Shown: positions 16,928 to 25,911 of the stretch, piece after piece | How the letters are laid out: each line of letters begins with the position of its first letter | Numbering within the stretch: position 1 is the first letter of the stretch | Made by a program: the position numbers and the translations under genes | DNA from: Gemmiger sp. An120 | GTDB lineage: Bacteria > Bacillota > Clostridia > Oscillospirales > Ruminococcaceae | Direction of reading: 5' to 3' | DNA length: 64,000 bases | Assembly (NCBI RefSeq): GCF_002160955.1 | Contig: NZ_NFLN01000002.1 | Coordinates: 124,001-188,000 of the forward strand | Notes under the pieces: generated by a model | Seen by the model: the letters and a program-made list of their open reading frames with translations, nothing else | Databases searched by the model: none | Told to the model about the DNA's origin: nothing

Positions 16928-17489
16928 ATATGAAGTTGTGGGGTGGCCCGGGCGTATTCTTCCAAACGTGAGTCTGATCCTTCAGCTGGCACTCTATCGC
17001 CCTCTTTGTCTCTTTTCTCGACTCCGGTAGTTCCTCTTTGACTCTCTTTTACCCTGTGTGTTTCAAACAAAACTTTCTCCTTTTGGGATGGGTGTGGGAC
17101 TGGATTATGTTTATTAATATATTCCGCTCAATTTAATGGGCAACGACAGGCCAATTACCTTAGAGTATCGTAAAGATAATGCTAATTTCGAGTGGGATGT
17201 CAGAAATACTATGAAAAGTGTTCACTGTACAGAAGCGTTTTACAGTCACTTATGCGCCTCTTACTGACAAGGTATATCGCTTGTCATGTATACAGAACAA
17301 CACTGGGATCGCTTGGGGATAATCACGAAGAAATAGACGGTAATAGTCGGCCGTGCTATAGTGGGAGAAAAGAATATTAAAATGCATACGTATGACAAAA
17401 AGCATAGCAGGTAAATCACAGCGGTTGCAGGGAAATAGTACAGGGCAATTTGTACGGTACAGTTAATTTATAAAAAATATGTAATACAG

Positions 17490-17515
17490 TGAACCTATAT
17501 CCGGTGTATTTGTCT
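17490..17515 (+). promoter_or_regulatory. Candidate ECF-type promoter
   Basis: TGAACC (17490-17495), a 16-base spacer and GTCT (17512-17515) match the usual ECF sigma layout of GAAC and GTCT-like boxes. It lies 37 bases before the ECF sigma gene start, so autoregulation is plausible. Confidence 0.4.
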
Positions 17516-17551
17516 GAAGGGCCTTGGGTCAAGCAAACGGAGTGTGATGGC

Positions 17552-18112
17552 ATGGATGATAAAGAAATCCTTGAATTGTACATAGCGCGATCTGAACAAG
17601 CCATATCCGAAACCTCCCGAAAGTACGGACGGTACTGCCACTACATTGCATACAGCATTCTGCAAAACGATGAGGATTCCAAGGAATGTGTAAACGATAC
17701 ATACCTTCAGGCCTGGAATTCCATCCCACCCCAACACCCAAATCGGCTGCAAACATTTCTGGGCAAAATCACACGCAATCTGTCCATAAACAAGTGGGAA
17801 AAGCGATCCGCCGAAAAGCGGGGCGCCGGACAAGTACCCTTGATTCTGGACGAACTGGCGGAATGTGTCTCTTCCAACGAAAACACAGCCCAAACCGTTG
17901 AAGACGTGGTTATCCGAGAGGTTCTGAACCGATTTCTGGAGAACCTTCCTGCAGAAACGAGGAAAATATTCGTTCGTCGTTACTGGTACATGAGCTCTGT
18001 CAAAGAAATTGCAGAAGAATACAATCTCTCGCAGAGCAAAGTCGCCGTTACACTATTTCGCACAAGAGGGAAGCTGAAAGTCGCCCTGGAGAAAGAAGGT
18101 GTCACCTTATGA
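17552..18112 (+). CDS. ECF-type RNA polymerase sigma factor
   Basis: A 186-residue sigma-70 family protein. Region 2 spans about residues 15-80 (YCHYIAYSILQNDEDSKECV, NDTYLQAWNSIPP), and region 4 residues 120-180 (LENLPAETRKIFVRRYWYM, then the helix-turn-helix VKEIAEEYNLSQSKVAVTL). It directs RNA polymerase to a small regulon. ATG 17552 is chosen over 17489 since region 2 alignment begins there and GGAG precedes it. Its stop overlaps the start of the next gene (ATGA), which codes for a membrane anti-sigma-like protein. A related pair lies at 62978-64000. Confidence 0.9.
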   Translation: MDDKEILELYIARSEQAISETSRKYGRYCHYIAYSILQNDEDSKECVNDTYLQAWNSIPPQHPNRLQTFLGKITRNLSINKWEKRSAEKRGAGQVPLILDELAECVSSNENTAQTVEDVVIREVLNRFLENLPAETRKIFVRRYWYMSSVKEIAEEYNLSQSKVAVTLFRTRGKLKVALEKEGVTL

Positions 18113-19587
18113 ACGGCAAACGCCTTTTAGAGATTATCGGAGAAATCGATGAACGGCATATTCTGGAGGCCGCTCCTGCTGTCAGAAAATCCCGCAGTAA
18201 GTTAGTTTGGGTGAAGTGGGGCGGAATGGCGGCCTGCATGGTGCTAATACTATCCGCCTGCTTGGGAGCATTTGCCATTGCGGCAGAAGCCAAGGAATAC
18301 GAAACAGCCATACAATTTTTCCGCTACTACGATATGTCCACCGAGGGGCTTACCCGAGGGGAAATCAAAGCTGTGTATCGGGATATCACCACAAAGTCGT
18401 TCAGCTATTCCAAAACTGCCGAGGTGATCCAAAGCAGTATTTCTCCGGATACCGTTGGCGGTTATGAAATACCACAAGAGGATCCTACCCCGGAAGATGT
18501 AGAAGCTCTATGGAACCAGAAAAACTTCACAGGCCAATTTGCCGGCGATACACAGACGGGTGTTCATTATCTCTATCGCGCCGAGTACAAAGAAGACCCT
18601 TCTCTTGGTTTTGAGGTCTTCGACACAAGTTATATCGAGAAGTACGACGGAGAGACCTTGCTCTGGAGCGTTCCTGTACCTGAGTTTCGGGTTGAAGGGT
18701 GCAGCACTGTATCCGACGGTGTAATTGCTTATGGGGTAACCGATACATGGTCAAGTACGCAGGATTCTTACGCCTGGATGGCCAAAATCGATACTGACGG
18801 CCAGCTTATTTGGAAGCAGATGCTGAATCATGGATTCGAAGATGAATCGATTGCAGAGGTAGTAGAGAACGCGGATGGAAGCTATGCGATATTCAGCAGG
18901 GGAGACCTGACAACTTTCTGTCTGAGCCAGTATTCTGCCGATGGTGAGCAAACGAGTATTTCCAGGACCGAAATCGGCAATTACGGGATATGGAACGCCG
19001 CACGGTTAGGGAACGGCTATATTGTGCAGCTGGGAAATGTTCTTTTGAATGAACACGCAAAGATCGTGAAGGTGGATTATGAGGGAACCATTACCGACTC
19101 CTTCTCGTACAGCGGTGAGGACGCCTATTATTACATTGCCGATATGATCGAATTCAATGGGAATGTCTATCTGTCCGCCTATGCTGTTCCTAAACTTGCC
19201 GATGAAGAGCAGAGTGCCGGCGGCCGGTATGAGATTGCTGCCGTATTGAATTATCTGTTCGACAATGGAATCTGGGATATCTCCAGTGAGGAACTGACCC
19301 CTATGGTTAGAGAGAACTATACTGCTATGCTGCTGGTTTGCGATCCGGTTTCCGGAACCCCGCAGGAGTTCTATTCTGTCAAGGGTTCGCTTGGCAGCGA
19401 ACTCGCTGTAAGCGATACCGGCGAACTTTTGTGGAACGTTGAGAGCATTACATCTACCTTCTTCTCGCCCGCAACAAGCTCTTTCACAATCGGCGGTACA
19501 AGCTGCGTGTATCAATATACCTTTGACAATTCCGGTCAGCTGATCCGCCAGGAGAAAACAGGGGAGACTGTAGAGTATCGCAGGTAA
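18109..19587 (+). CDS. Membrane anti-sigma-like protein with extracellular beta-propeller-like domain
   Basis: A 492-residue protein with a cytoplasmic N-terminus of 38 residues, one membrane segment (about 40-58, AACMVLILSACLGAFAIAA) and a large outside domain. The outside domain has repeated strand-like units with tryptophans and glycines (GVIAYGVTDTW, SYAWMAKIDTDGQLIWKQ, KIVKVDYEGTITDSFSY) similar to a beta-propeller. Four-base overlap with the sigma gene supports an anti-sigma or sensor role. It has no typical zinc anti-sigma motif; the mode of sigma binding is unknown. Confidence 0.65.
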   Translation: MNGKRLLEIIGEIDERHILEAAPAVRKSRSKLVWVKWGGMAACMVLILSACLGAFAIAAEAKEYETAIQFFRYYDMSTEGLTRGEIKAVYRDITTKSFSYSKTAEVIQSSISPDTVGGYEIPQEDPTPEDVEALWNQKNFTGQFAGDTQTGVHYLYRAEYKEDPSLGFEVFDTSYIEKYDGETLLWSVPVPEFRVEGCSTVSDGVIAYGVTDTWSSTQDSYAWMAKIDTDGQLIWKQMLNHGFEDESIAEVVENADGSYAIFSRGDLTTFCLSQYSADGEQTSISRTEIGNYGIWNAARLGNGYIVQLGNVLLNEHAKIVKVDYEGTITDSFSYSGEDAYYYIADMIEFNGNVYLSAYAVPKLADEEQSAGGRYEIAAVLNYLFDNGIWDISSEELTPMVRENYTAMLLVCDPVSGTPQEFYSVKGSLGSELAVSDTGELLWNVESITSTFFSPATSSFTIGGTSCVYQYTFDNSGQLIRQEKTGETVEYRR

Positions 19588-19785
19588 TGTGCCCCCATTG
19601 CCTTTCGCTGTACAAGGATCCGTTGCAGGAAAAGTGTTTCCCCAAATACGGCTGTGCAGTCTGTGTCCGGAGTGTCCGATCCGAGGCGTACAAGCAGGAA
19701 ACTATTTTCTTGTTTTTCGCTCACAAAATTACAATTCTGTTACAGACCGGGAGTATTCTTCGAATTCACGGTTAATACCGTCATT

Positions 19786-19815
19786 TTTACAGGTTTTATT
19801 TGTATTTTTTATACA
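19786..19815 (+). promoter_or_regulatory. Promoter of the starch operon
   Basis: TTTACA (19786-19791), 18 bases, TATACA (19810-19815). It is followed directly by the LacI-type operator and by the ribosome binding site of the CBM gene. Confidence 0.6.
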
Positions 19816-19823
19816 AGAAGGCC

Positions 19824-19838
19824 GGAAACCGGTTTACC
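19824..19838 (+). promoter_or_regulatory. LacI-family operator
   Basis: GGAAACCGGTTTACC with a perfect core palindrome AAACCGGTTT and the central CG step typical of LacI-family sites. It covers the expected transcription start, so a bound repressor would block initiation. The likely ligand is the regulator encoded at 25908-26912. Confidence 0.65.
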
Positions 19839-19932
19839 ACTTTGCCATTGCATACTGTCGCGCACAATGGTACGCTAAAGACACAGAGGATGCGCTTCCG
19901 AAAACAAAATGCAAGGCAAAGGAGAATACGGT

Positions 19933-21093
19933 ATGAGCAGAATAAAACGATGGACAGCCGCGCTTCTGGCGCTCCTGTTTCTCTTCGTGATGGCTCCCGC
20001 TGCCGCGTTTGCAGAAGGGGACGATTACATCCTGATCTATGCGCAGGTGCCCCAGGACTGGCAAGCGCCCCACATCTGGGCTTGGGCCGATGATGGCACC
20101 AATGCCTTCGCCGCCTGGCCGGGCGAAGCCATGGAGGCCGATGCCGACAATCCCGGTTGGTACCGTTGCTGGGTACCGGCCACTGCCACCAACATCATCA
20201 TTAACGCCAGCGAAGGCACAGTGCAGACTAAAGACCAGAAGATTGAGGCCAAGAATGCTTGGTTCACCATCGCCGGCCCGGAGGACGTAACGGTCAGTTA
20301 CGACCAGCAGACCGAGGGCGAGCTTCCGGAATATGTGGCTACTTTCAAGATCCACGCCCAGGTACCGGAAAGCTGGCAGGACGTAGGCCTGTGGGCTTGG
20401 CTGGATCCGGACGGCACCAATGCCTTTGAAGCCTGGCCCGGCAAGGCGATGGCAGCAGGGGAGGACGGCTGGTATACCGCTGCTGCGCCGGTATGGGTCA
20501 ACCGTATCATTGTGAACGGCAACGGCGGCGAAGTACAAACCGAAGACCTGTCCATCGATCCTGCGGAAATCTGGGTAACAGTAGCCGAGGACGGCAGTGC
20601 TGAATTCACCTACAACGATCCCAACGCGCCGGTGGCCGAAGATATCACCGTGCGGGTGAAAGCTCCCGCCGACTGGACCGGTCCTTGCCTGTGGGCCTGG
20701 TCTGCTCCAGACGGCACCAACGCATTTACTTCCTGGCCCGGTGAACCGCTGGAAGATACCGGCGACGGCTGGCTGGCCCTGACGGTTCCCGGCTGGGTAA
20801 ACAGCCTGATCGTGAATGGCAATGAGGGCTCGGTACAGACAGGTGACCTGTCTGTGGAGCCGGGTAAGGATGTATGGGTCGTGGTAACCGACGCAGAGAA
20901 TGCTGCGGTGAGTTATGAGGAACCGGCGGACGCAGCACCCGCCCCGGACAGCGCCTCGGCGCCGGCTGCGGAACCGCAGGCCCCGGCGGAAGAACCGGGC
21001 GGCATGGCTGTCGGCGTGATCGTGGCCATTGCAGCGGTGGTGATCCTGGCTGCGGGCGGTGTGTTCCTGGCCATGAAGAAAAAGAAACAGTAA
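19933..21093 (+). CDS. Membrane-anchored starch-binding protein with three CBM26-like modules
   Basis: A 386-residue secreted protein. Signal peptide residues 1-28 (KRWTAALLALLFLFVMAPAA, cleavage near AFA). Three tandem modules at about 30-124, 136-228 and 238-329 each show IWAW or LWAW, TNAF, WPGE/K and a QTxDL/K strand, the pattern of CBM26-type starch-binding modules. A Pro/Ala linker (335-357) leads to a membrane helix (358-381) and KKKKQ. No catalytic domain is present. It probably holds starch at the cell surface for the ABC system downstream. AAAGGAG lies eight bases before ATG 19933. A GC-rich hairpin separates it from the next gene. Confidence 0.85.
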   Translation: MSRIKRWTAALLALLFLFVMAPAAAFAEGDDYILIYAQVPQDWQAPHIWAWADDGTNAFAAWPGEAMEADADNPGWYRCWVPATATNIIINASEGTVQTKDQKIEAKNAWFTIAGPEDVTVSYDQQTEGELPEYVATFKIHAQVPESWQDVGLWAWLDPDGTNAFEAWPGKAMAAGEDGWYTAAAPVWVNRIIVNGNGGEVQTEDLSIDPAEIWVTVAEDGSAEFTYNDPNAPVAEDITVRVKAPADWTGPCLWAWSAPDGTNAFTSWPGEPLEDTGDGWLALTVPGWVNSLIVNGNEGSVQTGDLSVEPGKDVWVVVTDAENAAVSYEEPADAAPAPDSASAPAAEPQAPAEEPGGMAVGVIVAIAAVVILAAGGVFLAMKKKKQ

Positions 21094-21099
21094 ATCCGC

Positions 21100-21131
21100 G
21101 GCGGCGCAGGCGTGCCTATGTCTGCGCCGCC
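21100..21131 (+). other. GC-rich intercistronic hairpin
   Basis: GGCGGCGCAG pairs with CTGCGCCGCC across a 12-base loop, with no following T-run. It may stabilise or process the message between the CBM gene and the binding-protein gene, giving different amounts of the two products. Confidence 0.5.
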
Positions 21132-21176
21132 TGACGCGGTTCACCCCCGCATCGCGGGACGCAAGGGAGGTATTGT

Positions 21177-22388
21177 ATGAAACGCTTGTTCGCAGCCCTG
21201 TTGAGCCTGTGCCTGTTGGCCGCGCTGCTGACCGCCTGCGGGGGCCCCGCCGTCGATCCGGACGGTCCGGCAACCATCACCATCTGGCATGACAAGGAAG
21301 ACGAAGTAGCCGCCGTTCTGCAGGAGGAGCTGGATCAGCTGGCCCCGGATATCCAGGTAAAGCTGGAGCGCAAGGACGGCCTGACCGACTCTCTTAAAAT
21401 GGTGGGGAACGATCCCAAGGCCGCACCGGACATGTACTTCTTTGCGCATGACAAGGTCGGCGTTTTTGCCGAGATGGGTATCCTGGCCCCCATTACCGAT
21501 TTTGTGGATGAAAAAACCTTGGCCGGGTATCTTCCCATGACCATTAAAGCAGCCACGTACAAGGGCGAGGTCTATCAGCTTCCGCTATATTTTGAGACTT
21601 TATTGTACATGTACAACCGCCTTTACATGAGCGACGAAGAGGTGCCTGCCACCACCGAGGAACTGTACGCCTACATGGAGCAGACCACCCAGGGCGGCCA
21701 CTATGGCTTTGTTGAACAGCACAGCACCGCCTACTACGCCGCAGGCTGGCTGCACGCTTTTGGCGGTTATATTCTGGACAGTGAGGGCAACCCTGGCCTC
21801 GACGATCCGAACACGATCCGGGCGCTGGAATACCATAAGAAGTTTGTCTCTCTCATGCCTACAGAAGGGGAGTACGCCACTGTAAACACCCTGTTCAGGG
21901 AAGGAAAAGCCCACTCCACCATCGGCGGACCCTGGCTGGTTCCCACCGCCCGGGAAGCAGGCATTGACCTGGGCATTGCTCCTATGCCGGTAGTGGATGA
22001 AACCGGCAGCCCCATCGCTCCCTATTCCGGAGTGCAGGGTGTCCATGTACTGAAGGTAGCGGCAGAACGCAAGCATGACGCCATCGCCAAGGTACTGGAA
22101 GTGCTGACCGGTGACAGCGTAGGCACTGCCATCGCCGCCGCCAGCGGCTGTGCGCCTGCCCGGGAGACCTGTTACCAGGACCCGGCGGTAGCCGAAGACG
22201 AAATGGTCATGGCCATGTATGAGACCGCCCAGAACGCGGTACCTATGCCCAACGTACCCGAGATGGACGTTATGTGGACGGTAACAGAAAACCTGCTGGT
22301 AGAGGTCAACATGCAGGGCGCAGACCTGCAAACCAGCGCCAACGCTGCCCAGCAGCAGGCATTGGATCTGATCAAGCAGATGCAGTGA
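21177..22388 (+). CDS. Maltodextrin/sugar ABC transporter substrate-binding lipoprotein
   Basis: A 403-residue family-1 extracellular solute-binding protein. The signal peptide ends in the lipobox LLTAC with Cys21 as the lipidated residue. The pattern ITIWHDKEDE, then APDMYFFAHDKVG, GGPWLVPTARE and the C-terminal helices fit MalE-type binding proteins. GGGAGG precedes the ATG. It forms one operon with two permease genes and a cytoplasmic GH13, so the ligand is most likely maltodextrin. No ATPase gene is present, as is common where a shared MsmK-type ATPase serves several systems. Confidence 0.9.
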   Translation: MKRLFAALLSLCLLAALLTACGGPAVDPDGPATITIWHDKEDEVAAVLQEELDQLAPDIQVKLERKDGLTDSLKMVGNDPKAAPDMYFFAHDKVGVFAEMGILAPITDFVDEKTLAGYLPMTIKAATYKGEVYQLPLYFETLLYMYNRLYMSDEEVPATTEELYAYMEQTTQGGHYGFVEQHSTAYYAAGWLHAFGGYILDSEGNPGLDDPNTIRALEYHKKFVSLMPTEGEYATVNTLFREGKAHSTIGGPWLVPTAREAGIDLGIAPMPVVDETGSPIAPYSGVQGVHVLKVAAERKHDAIAKVLEVLTGDSVGTAIAAASGCAPARETCYQDPAVAEDEMVMAMYETAQNAVPMPNVPEMDVMWTVTENLLVEVNMQGADLQTSANAAQQQALDLIKQMQ

Positions 22389-22421
22389 CAGCCGGATTTT
22401 CACCCGGCGGAAGGGGGAGCC

Positions 22422-23309
22422 ATGAAACAACGGAAAGAAACGATGTACAGCTGGCTGTGCAGCGCCCCGTCGCTGCTGCTGATCCTGCTCATCGTGGTGT
22501 TTCCCATTCTCTATACTGCGTATATTTCGGTCACCAACATGAACGTCTACCACTGGTTCAACTTCTCCTTTGTGGGGCTGGAGAACTACCGGGATGCGCT
22601 GTTCGTGTTTGATTCCGGCTTTCTGGCGGCACTGGGACGCACGGTGATCTGGACGGTACTGAACATGGTGCTTCAGCTGGTGATTGCCTTTGTGCTGGCC
22701 AGCCTGCTGAACATCCGGGATTTCCGGGGCCGTAAAATCTACAAGACTATTCTGATGGTTCCCTGGGCCATTCCGGGATATGTGTCTATCCTGCTGTGGA
22801 AAACCGGTATGTTCAACTCCCAGTTCGGTCTGCTGAACCAGTGGATGGAGCGCCTGGGTTTGCAAGCGGTGCGCTGGCTGGCCAACGATGTATCCGCTTT
22901 CCTGTGTTGCACGGTGGTAAACCTGTGGCTGGCACTGCCCTTCATGATTATGATCATGGATGGTGCGCTTCAGGCGGTGGATAAAAGTTATTATGAGAGT
23001 GCCATTCTGGACGGGGCCACCTGGCTGCAGCGGGCAGTGCACATTACGATTCCGGAGATCCGGGGTATCATTGGTCCGGCTGTCCTGATCACCCTGTTCA
23101 CCACCTTCAAACAGTTCGATGTAGTCTATCTGCTTACCCAGCAGGCAGGAGCCCGTACCGGCGCCAACATCCACACCATCCTGACCTACGCACACGAAAA
23201 CGCCTTTATTACCAACAACTACGGATACAGCTCGGCGGTGTCCATGATTATCTTCGCCGTGCTGATCCTCTTCTCAACCGCGGTGAACAGACGCAAAAAG
23301 GAGGGCTGA
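22422..23309 (+). CDS. Sugar ABC transporter permease, MalF-like
   Basis: A 295-residue inner-membrane permease with six predicted helices. Residues 190-203 form the EAA loop (YYESAILDGATWLQ) that contacts the ATPase. It lacks the long periplasmic loop of E. coli MalF, as usual in Firmicutes. GGGGGA lies ahead of the ATG. It pairs with the MalG-like permease four bases downstream. Confidence 0.9.
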   Translation: MKQRKETMYSWLCSAPSLLLILLIVVFPILYTAYISVTNMNVYHWFNFSFVGLENYRDALFVFDSGFLAALGRTVIWTVLNMVLQLVIAFVLASLLNIRDFRGRKIYKTILMVPWAIPGYVSILLWKTGMFNSQFGLLNQWMERLGLQAVRWLANDVSAFLCCTVVNLWLALPFMIMIMDGALQAVDKSYYESAILDGATWLQRAVHITIPEIRGIIGPAVLITLFTTFKQFDVVYLLTQQAGARTGANIHTILTYAHENAFITNNYGYSSAVSMIIFAVLILFSTAVNRRKKEG

Positions 23310-23312
23310 TTC

Positions 23313-24167
23313 ATGACGATGCACCAACGGCGCCGGACACGGCGCGCTCTGGCGCACCTGCTGCTCCATCTGCTGTTTCTGGCAATCTGTTTTGCCACGC
23401 TGGTGCCCATCCTGTATGCGGTGTCGGTTTCCCTCAATGCAGACAACAGCCTGCTCAGTTCCAACTTCCGGTTTATTCCGGAGCAGTTTACCCTGCGCAA
23501 CTACCAGGCTGTCTTTACGCAGGAGCCGGTAATGCTCTGGCTTGTCAATACCCTGATCCTGGCACTGGCTACCGTAGCTATCTGCCTGGCGGTATCGGTG
23601 CCTGCGGCGTATGTCTTTTCCCGCATGCGCTTTAAAGGACGCCGTCCGGTGCTGCGGCTGCTGGTCCTGCTCTATTCCTTTCCCTCGGTGCTGTCCATGT
23701 TCGCCATTTATCGGCTGCTCAGCCCATTGGGATTTGTGAACACCCATCTGGGCCTTATCCTCATTTATACCGGTACCATGGCAGAATTCGGCCTTTTGAA
23801 TATGAAAGGATACTTTGACACTATTCCGGTGGAAATTGAGGAAGCAGCCTCCATCGACGGCGCTTCCCGGGCTCAGATTGTGCTGCGGGTGGTGCTGCCT
23901 CTGGCACAGCCCAGCATCCTGGTCACTGCGGTGCAGGTTTTGATCTATGTATGGAACGAATACCTCTTCGCCACCACCTTCATGACCGGAGCAGAGCACT
24001 ATACCCTGGCTGCGGGGCTCTACTCCCTGCAGGCCACTGAGATCAGCGGCAGCTGGCCGGTGTTCGCGGCTGCATCACTGGTCGTGAGCCTGCCCATCCT
24101 GGTGGTATTCTTTGCCATCCAGCGGCACATGACTTCCGGCCTGACCGCCGGCGGCGTGAAGGGCTGA
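23313..24167 (+). CDS. Sugar ABC transporter permease, MalG-like
   Basis: A 284-residue permease with six helices and the EAA loop at about residues 176-195 (EEAASIDGASRAQ). Together with the preceding permease it forms the channel of the maltodextrin transporter. AGGAGG of the previous stop region serves as ribosome binding site. The short gap before it implies coupled translation. Confidence 0.9.
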   Translation: MTMHQRRRTRRALAHLLLHLLFLAICFATLVPILYAVSVSLNADNSLLSSNFRFIPEQFTLRNYQAVFTQEPVMLWLVNTLILALATVAICLAVSVPAAYVFSRMRFKGRRPVLRLLVLLYSFPSVLSMFAIYRLLSPLGFVNTHLGLILIYTGTMAEFGLLNMKGYFDTIPVEIEEAASIDGASRAQIVLRVVLPLAQPSILVTAVQVLIYVWNEYLFATTFMTGAEHYTLAAGLYSLQATEISGSWPVFAAASLVVSLPILVVFFAIQRHMTSGLTAGGVKG

Positions 24168-24189
24168 TTCAAAGCGAGGTGAACAACCA

Positions 24190-25911
24190 ATGAACTATCA
24201 GGCTGTCCGGCACATTCCTTTGTCCCAGGACGCACACGGCATTGATCCGGACCATGTGGTTTTCCGGCTGCGAACCGGCCGGGATGACTGCAAGCGCTGT
24301 ACCTTGTTCTACGCAGACCGTTCCTGCCGGGTAACGCCGGTGATCTTTTCTTCCGCAGTCATGCAGAAAGAAGCGCAGGATGAGTGGTTCGATTACTACC
24401 AAGTGATCCTTAAAAGCCCTTACCGGCGCATCTGCTATTACTTTGAACTGGACGACGGCCAGACCACCCGCCTGTACTACGGCGACTTTTTTGCCGACGA
24501 GCGGGTAGATGACCGTTCTGAATACTACCAGCTGCCTTACAATCATCCGGCGGATATCGCCTCGCCCCCGGAATGGGTGCAGGACGCAGTGGTCTACAAC
24601 ATTTTCCCGGACAGCTTTGCCACTTCCCGCCGATTTATCTCCGATATCCCCACACAGCGGGAGTGGAACGGGCAAATCACCCATGGCAAACGAGGCGGTA
24701 CCCTGCGGGGTGTGCGGGAAAACCTGGACTACCTGGCGGATCTGGGTATCAACTGTTTGTACCTGAATCCCATCTTCGCGGCAGGGGAGTACCACAAGTA
24801 TGACCTGCTGGACTATTATCACATTGACCCCTGCTTTGGCACCGATGAGGAATTCCGTCTTCTGGTAGAGGACTGCCACGTCCGTGGGATGCGTGTCATT
24901 ATCGATGGGGTATTCAATCATGTAGGCTGGAATTTCTTTGCCTTTGAGGATGTGGTACAGAAAGGGGAGGAATCCCGCTACAAGGACTGGTTCTACCGGC
25001 TCTCTTTCCCGGTACAGCGGCCGGAAGACCCGGAAGCCTATCCGGATTACGAGTGCTTTGGCTATGAGCGGATAATGCCTAAAACCAATACCCCAAACCC
25101 CGAAGTCGAAGCCTATTTCTGCGATGTAGGCCGGTACTGGGTGCGGGAATTCGGTATCGACGGCTGGCGGCTGGATGTGGCCAGCGAAATCAACGACGGG
25201 TTCTGGCGGGCTTTTCGCCGGGCGGTCAAGGGAGAAAATCCTGACTGCGTACTGATCGGAGAGGTATGGGAGAGCGCCGGCCACTGGCTGGCCGGAGACA
25301 TGTTCGACTCCACCATGAACTACGATCTGCGCAAGCACTGCCGCCGTTTCTTTGCTGAGCGCACCATTGACGCAGCTGCTTTTGACGGACGTGTGACCCA
25401 CATGCGGATGCGGTACAAGCTGCCCATGACCTATGCCCAGCTGAACCTGCTGGACAGCCATGATGTAAGCCGCTTTTTCTCTCTGTGCGGAGAAGACGAG
25501 GCCCGGATGCGGCTGGCCGTACTGTTCCAGATGACCTTCCTGGGCGCACCTTCGATCTTTTACGGAGATGAGCGGGGGATTGCCGGGGTGTTGGAGGACG
25601 AATACCGGCACCCCATGGACTGGTCCGACACACCCTGCCCGCTGGCTGACTTTTACCGGCAGGCCATCCGGCTGCGGCGTGAACAGCCGGCACTGCGTCG
25701 AGGCAGCTACACCACCCTCTGCGCGGAAGGCGGATTGTACGGGTATCGCCGTGCCGATGACCAGAGTGCTGTCAGTGTCTGGCTGAACAACCAGGACACA
25801 GAGGTTCTGCTGCCCGCCACACCGGTCCAGACGCTGTGGGCTCAGGGGGTGGAGAACGGGCGCCTTGCCCCCATGGGCTTTGCAGTATTCCGAGAGGAGC
25901 ATACACCATGA
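24190..25911 (+). CDS. Cytoplasmic GH13 alpha-amylase family enzyme (neopullulanase/cyclomaltodextrinase type)
   Basis: A 573-residue glycoside hydrolase without signal peptide, so it acts inside the cell on imported maltodextrins. Residues 1-115 are a CBM34-like N-terminal domain. The barrel has the GH13 regions: DGVFNH (239-244), GWRLDV with nucleophile Asp329, GEVWE with acid/base Glu358 and LDSHD with Asp425. Domain layout fits neopullulanase, maltogenic amylase or cyclomaltodextrinase; exact specificity cannot be told. Its stop overlaps the start of the LacI gene (ATGA). Confidence 0.9.
   Translation: MNYQAVRHIPLSQDAHGIDPDHVVFRLRTGRDDCKRCTLFYADRSCRVTPVIFSSAVMQKEAQDEWFDYYQVILKSPYRRICYYFELDDGQTTRLYYGDFFADERVDDRSEYYQLPYNHPADIASPPEWVQDAVVYNIFPDSFATSRRFISDIPTQREWNGQITHGKRGGTLRGVRENLDYLADLGINCLYLNPIFAAGEYHKYDLLDYYHIDPCFGTDEEFRLLVEDCHVRGMRVIIDGVFNHVGWNFFAFEDVVQKGEESRYKDWFYRLSFPVQRPEDPEAYPDYECFGYERIMPKTNTPNPEVEAYFCDVGRYWVREFGIDGWRLDVASEINDGFWRAFRRAVKGENPDCVLIGEVWESAGHWLAGDMFDSTMNYDLRKHCRRFFAERTIDAAAFDGRVTHMRMRYKLPMTYAQLNLLDSHDVSRFFSLCGEDEARMRLAVLFQMTFLGAPSIFYGDERGIAGVLEDEYRHPMDWSDTPCPLADFYRQAIRLRREQPALRRGSYTTLCAEGGLYGYRRADDQSAVSVWLNNQDTEVLLPATPVQTLWAQGVENGRLAPMGFAVFREEHTP

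Larger units (their letters stand above)
16219..17551. other. Gene-free AT-richer stretch
   Basis: About 1.3 kb with no convincing coding frame. It holds tandem GGTTGGATGG repeats near 16432-16450, a truncated tRNA at 16894-16927, a possible minus-strand promoter around 16285-16315 (TTAAAG and TATAAA at 15-base spacing, weak), and an ECF-type promoter at its right end. Short frames at 16141-16359 and 17192-17380 lack ribosome binding sites and look fortuitous. Lower GC than both flanks suggests acquired or decaying DNA. Confidence 0.5.
19588..19932. other. Intergenic region before the starch operon
   Basis: The first 150 bases have no recognised element; I see no clear terminator for the anti-sigma gene. 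From 19768 on it contains an inverted repeat ACGGT/ACCGT (19768-19781), a promoter and an operator, listed separately, and an untranslated leader of about 90 bases. Confidence 0.5.

Noticed and set aside
24169-25902. 577-codon open frame on the minus strand
   Set aside because: It is the antisense of the GH13 gene, whose catalytic motifs are all on the plus strand; no ribosome binding site.
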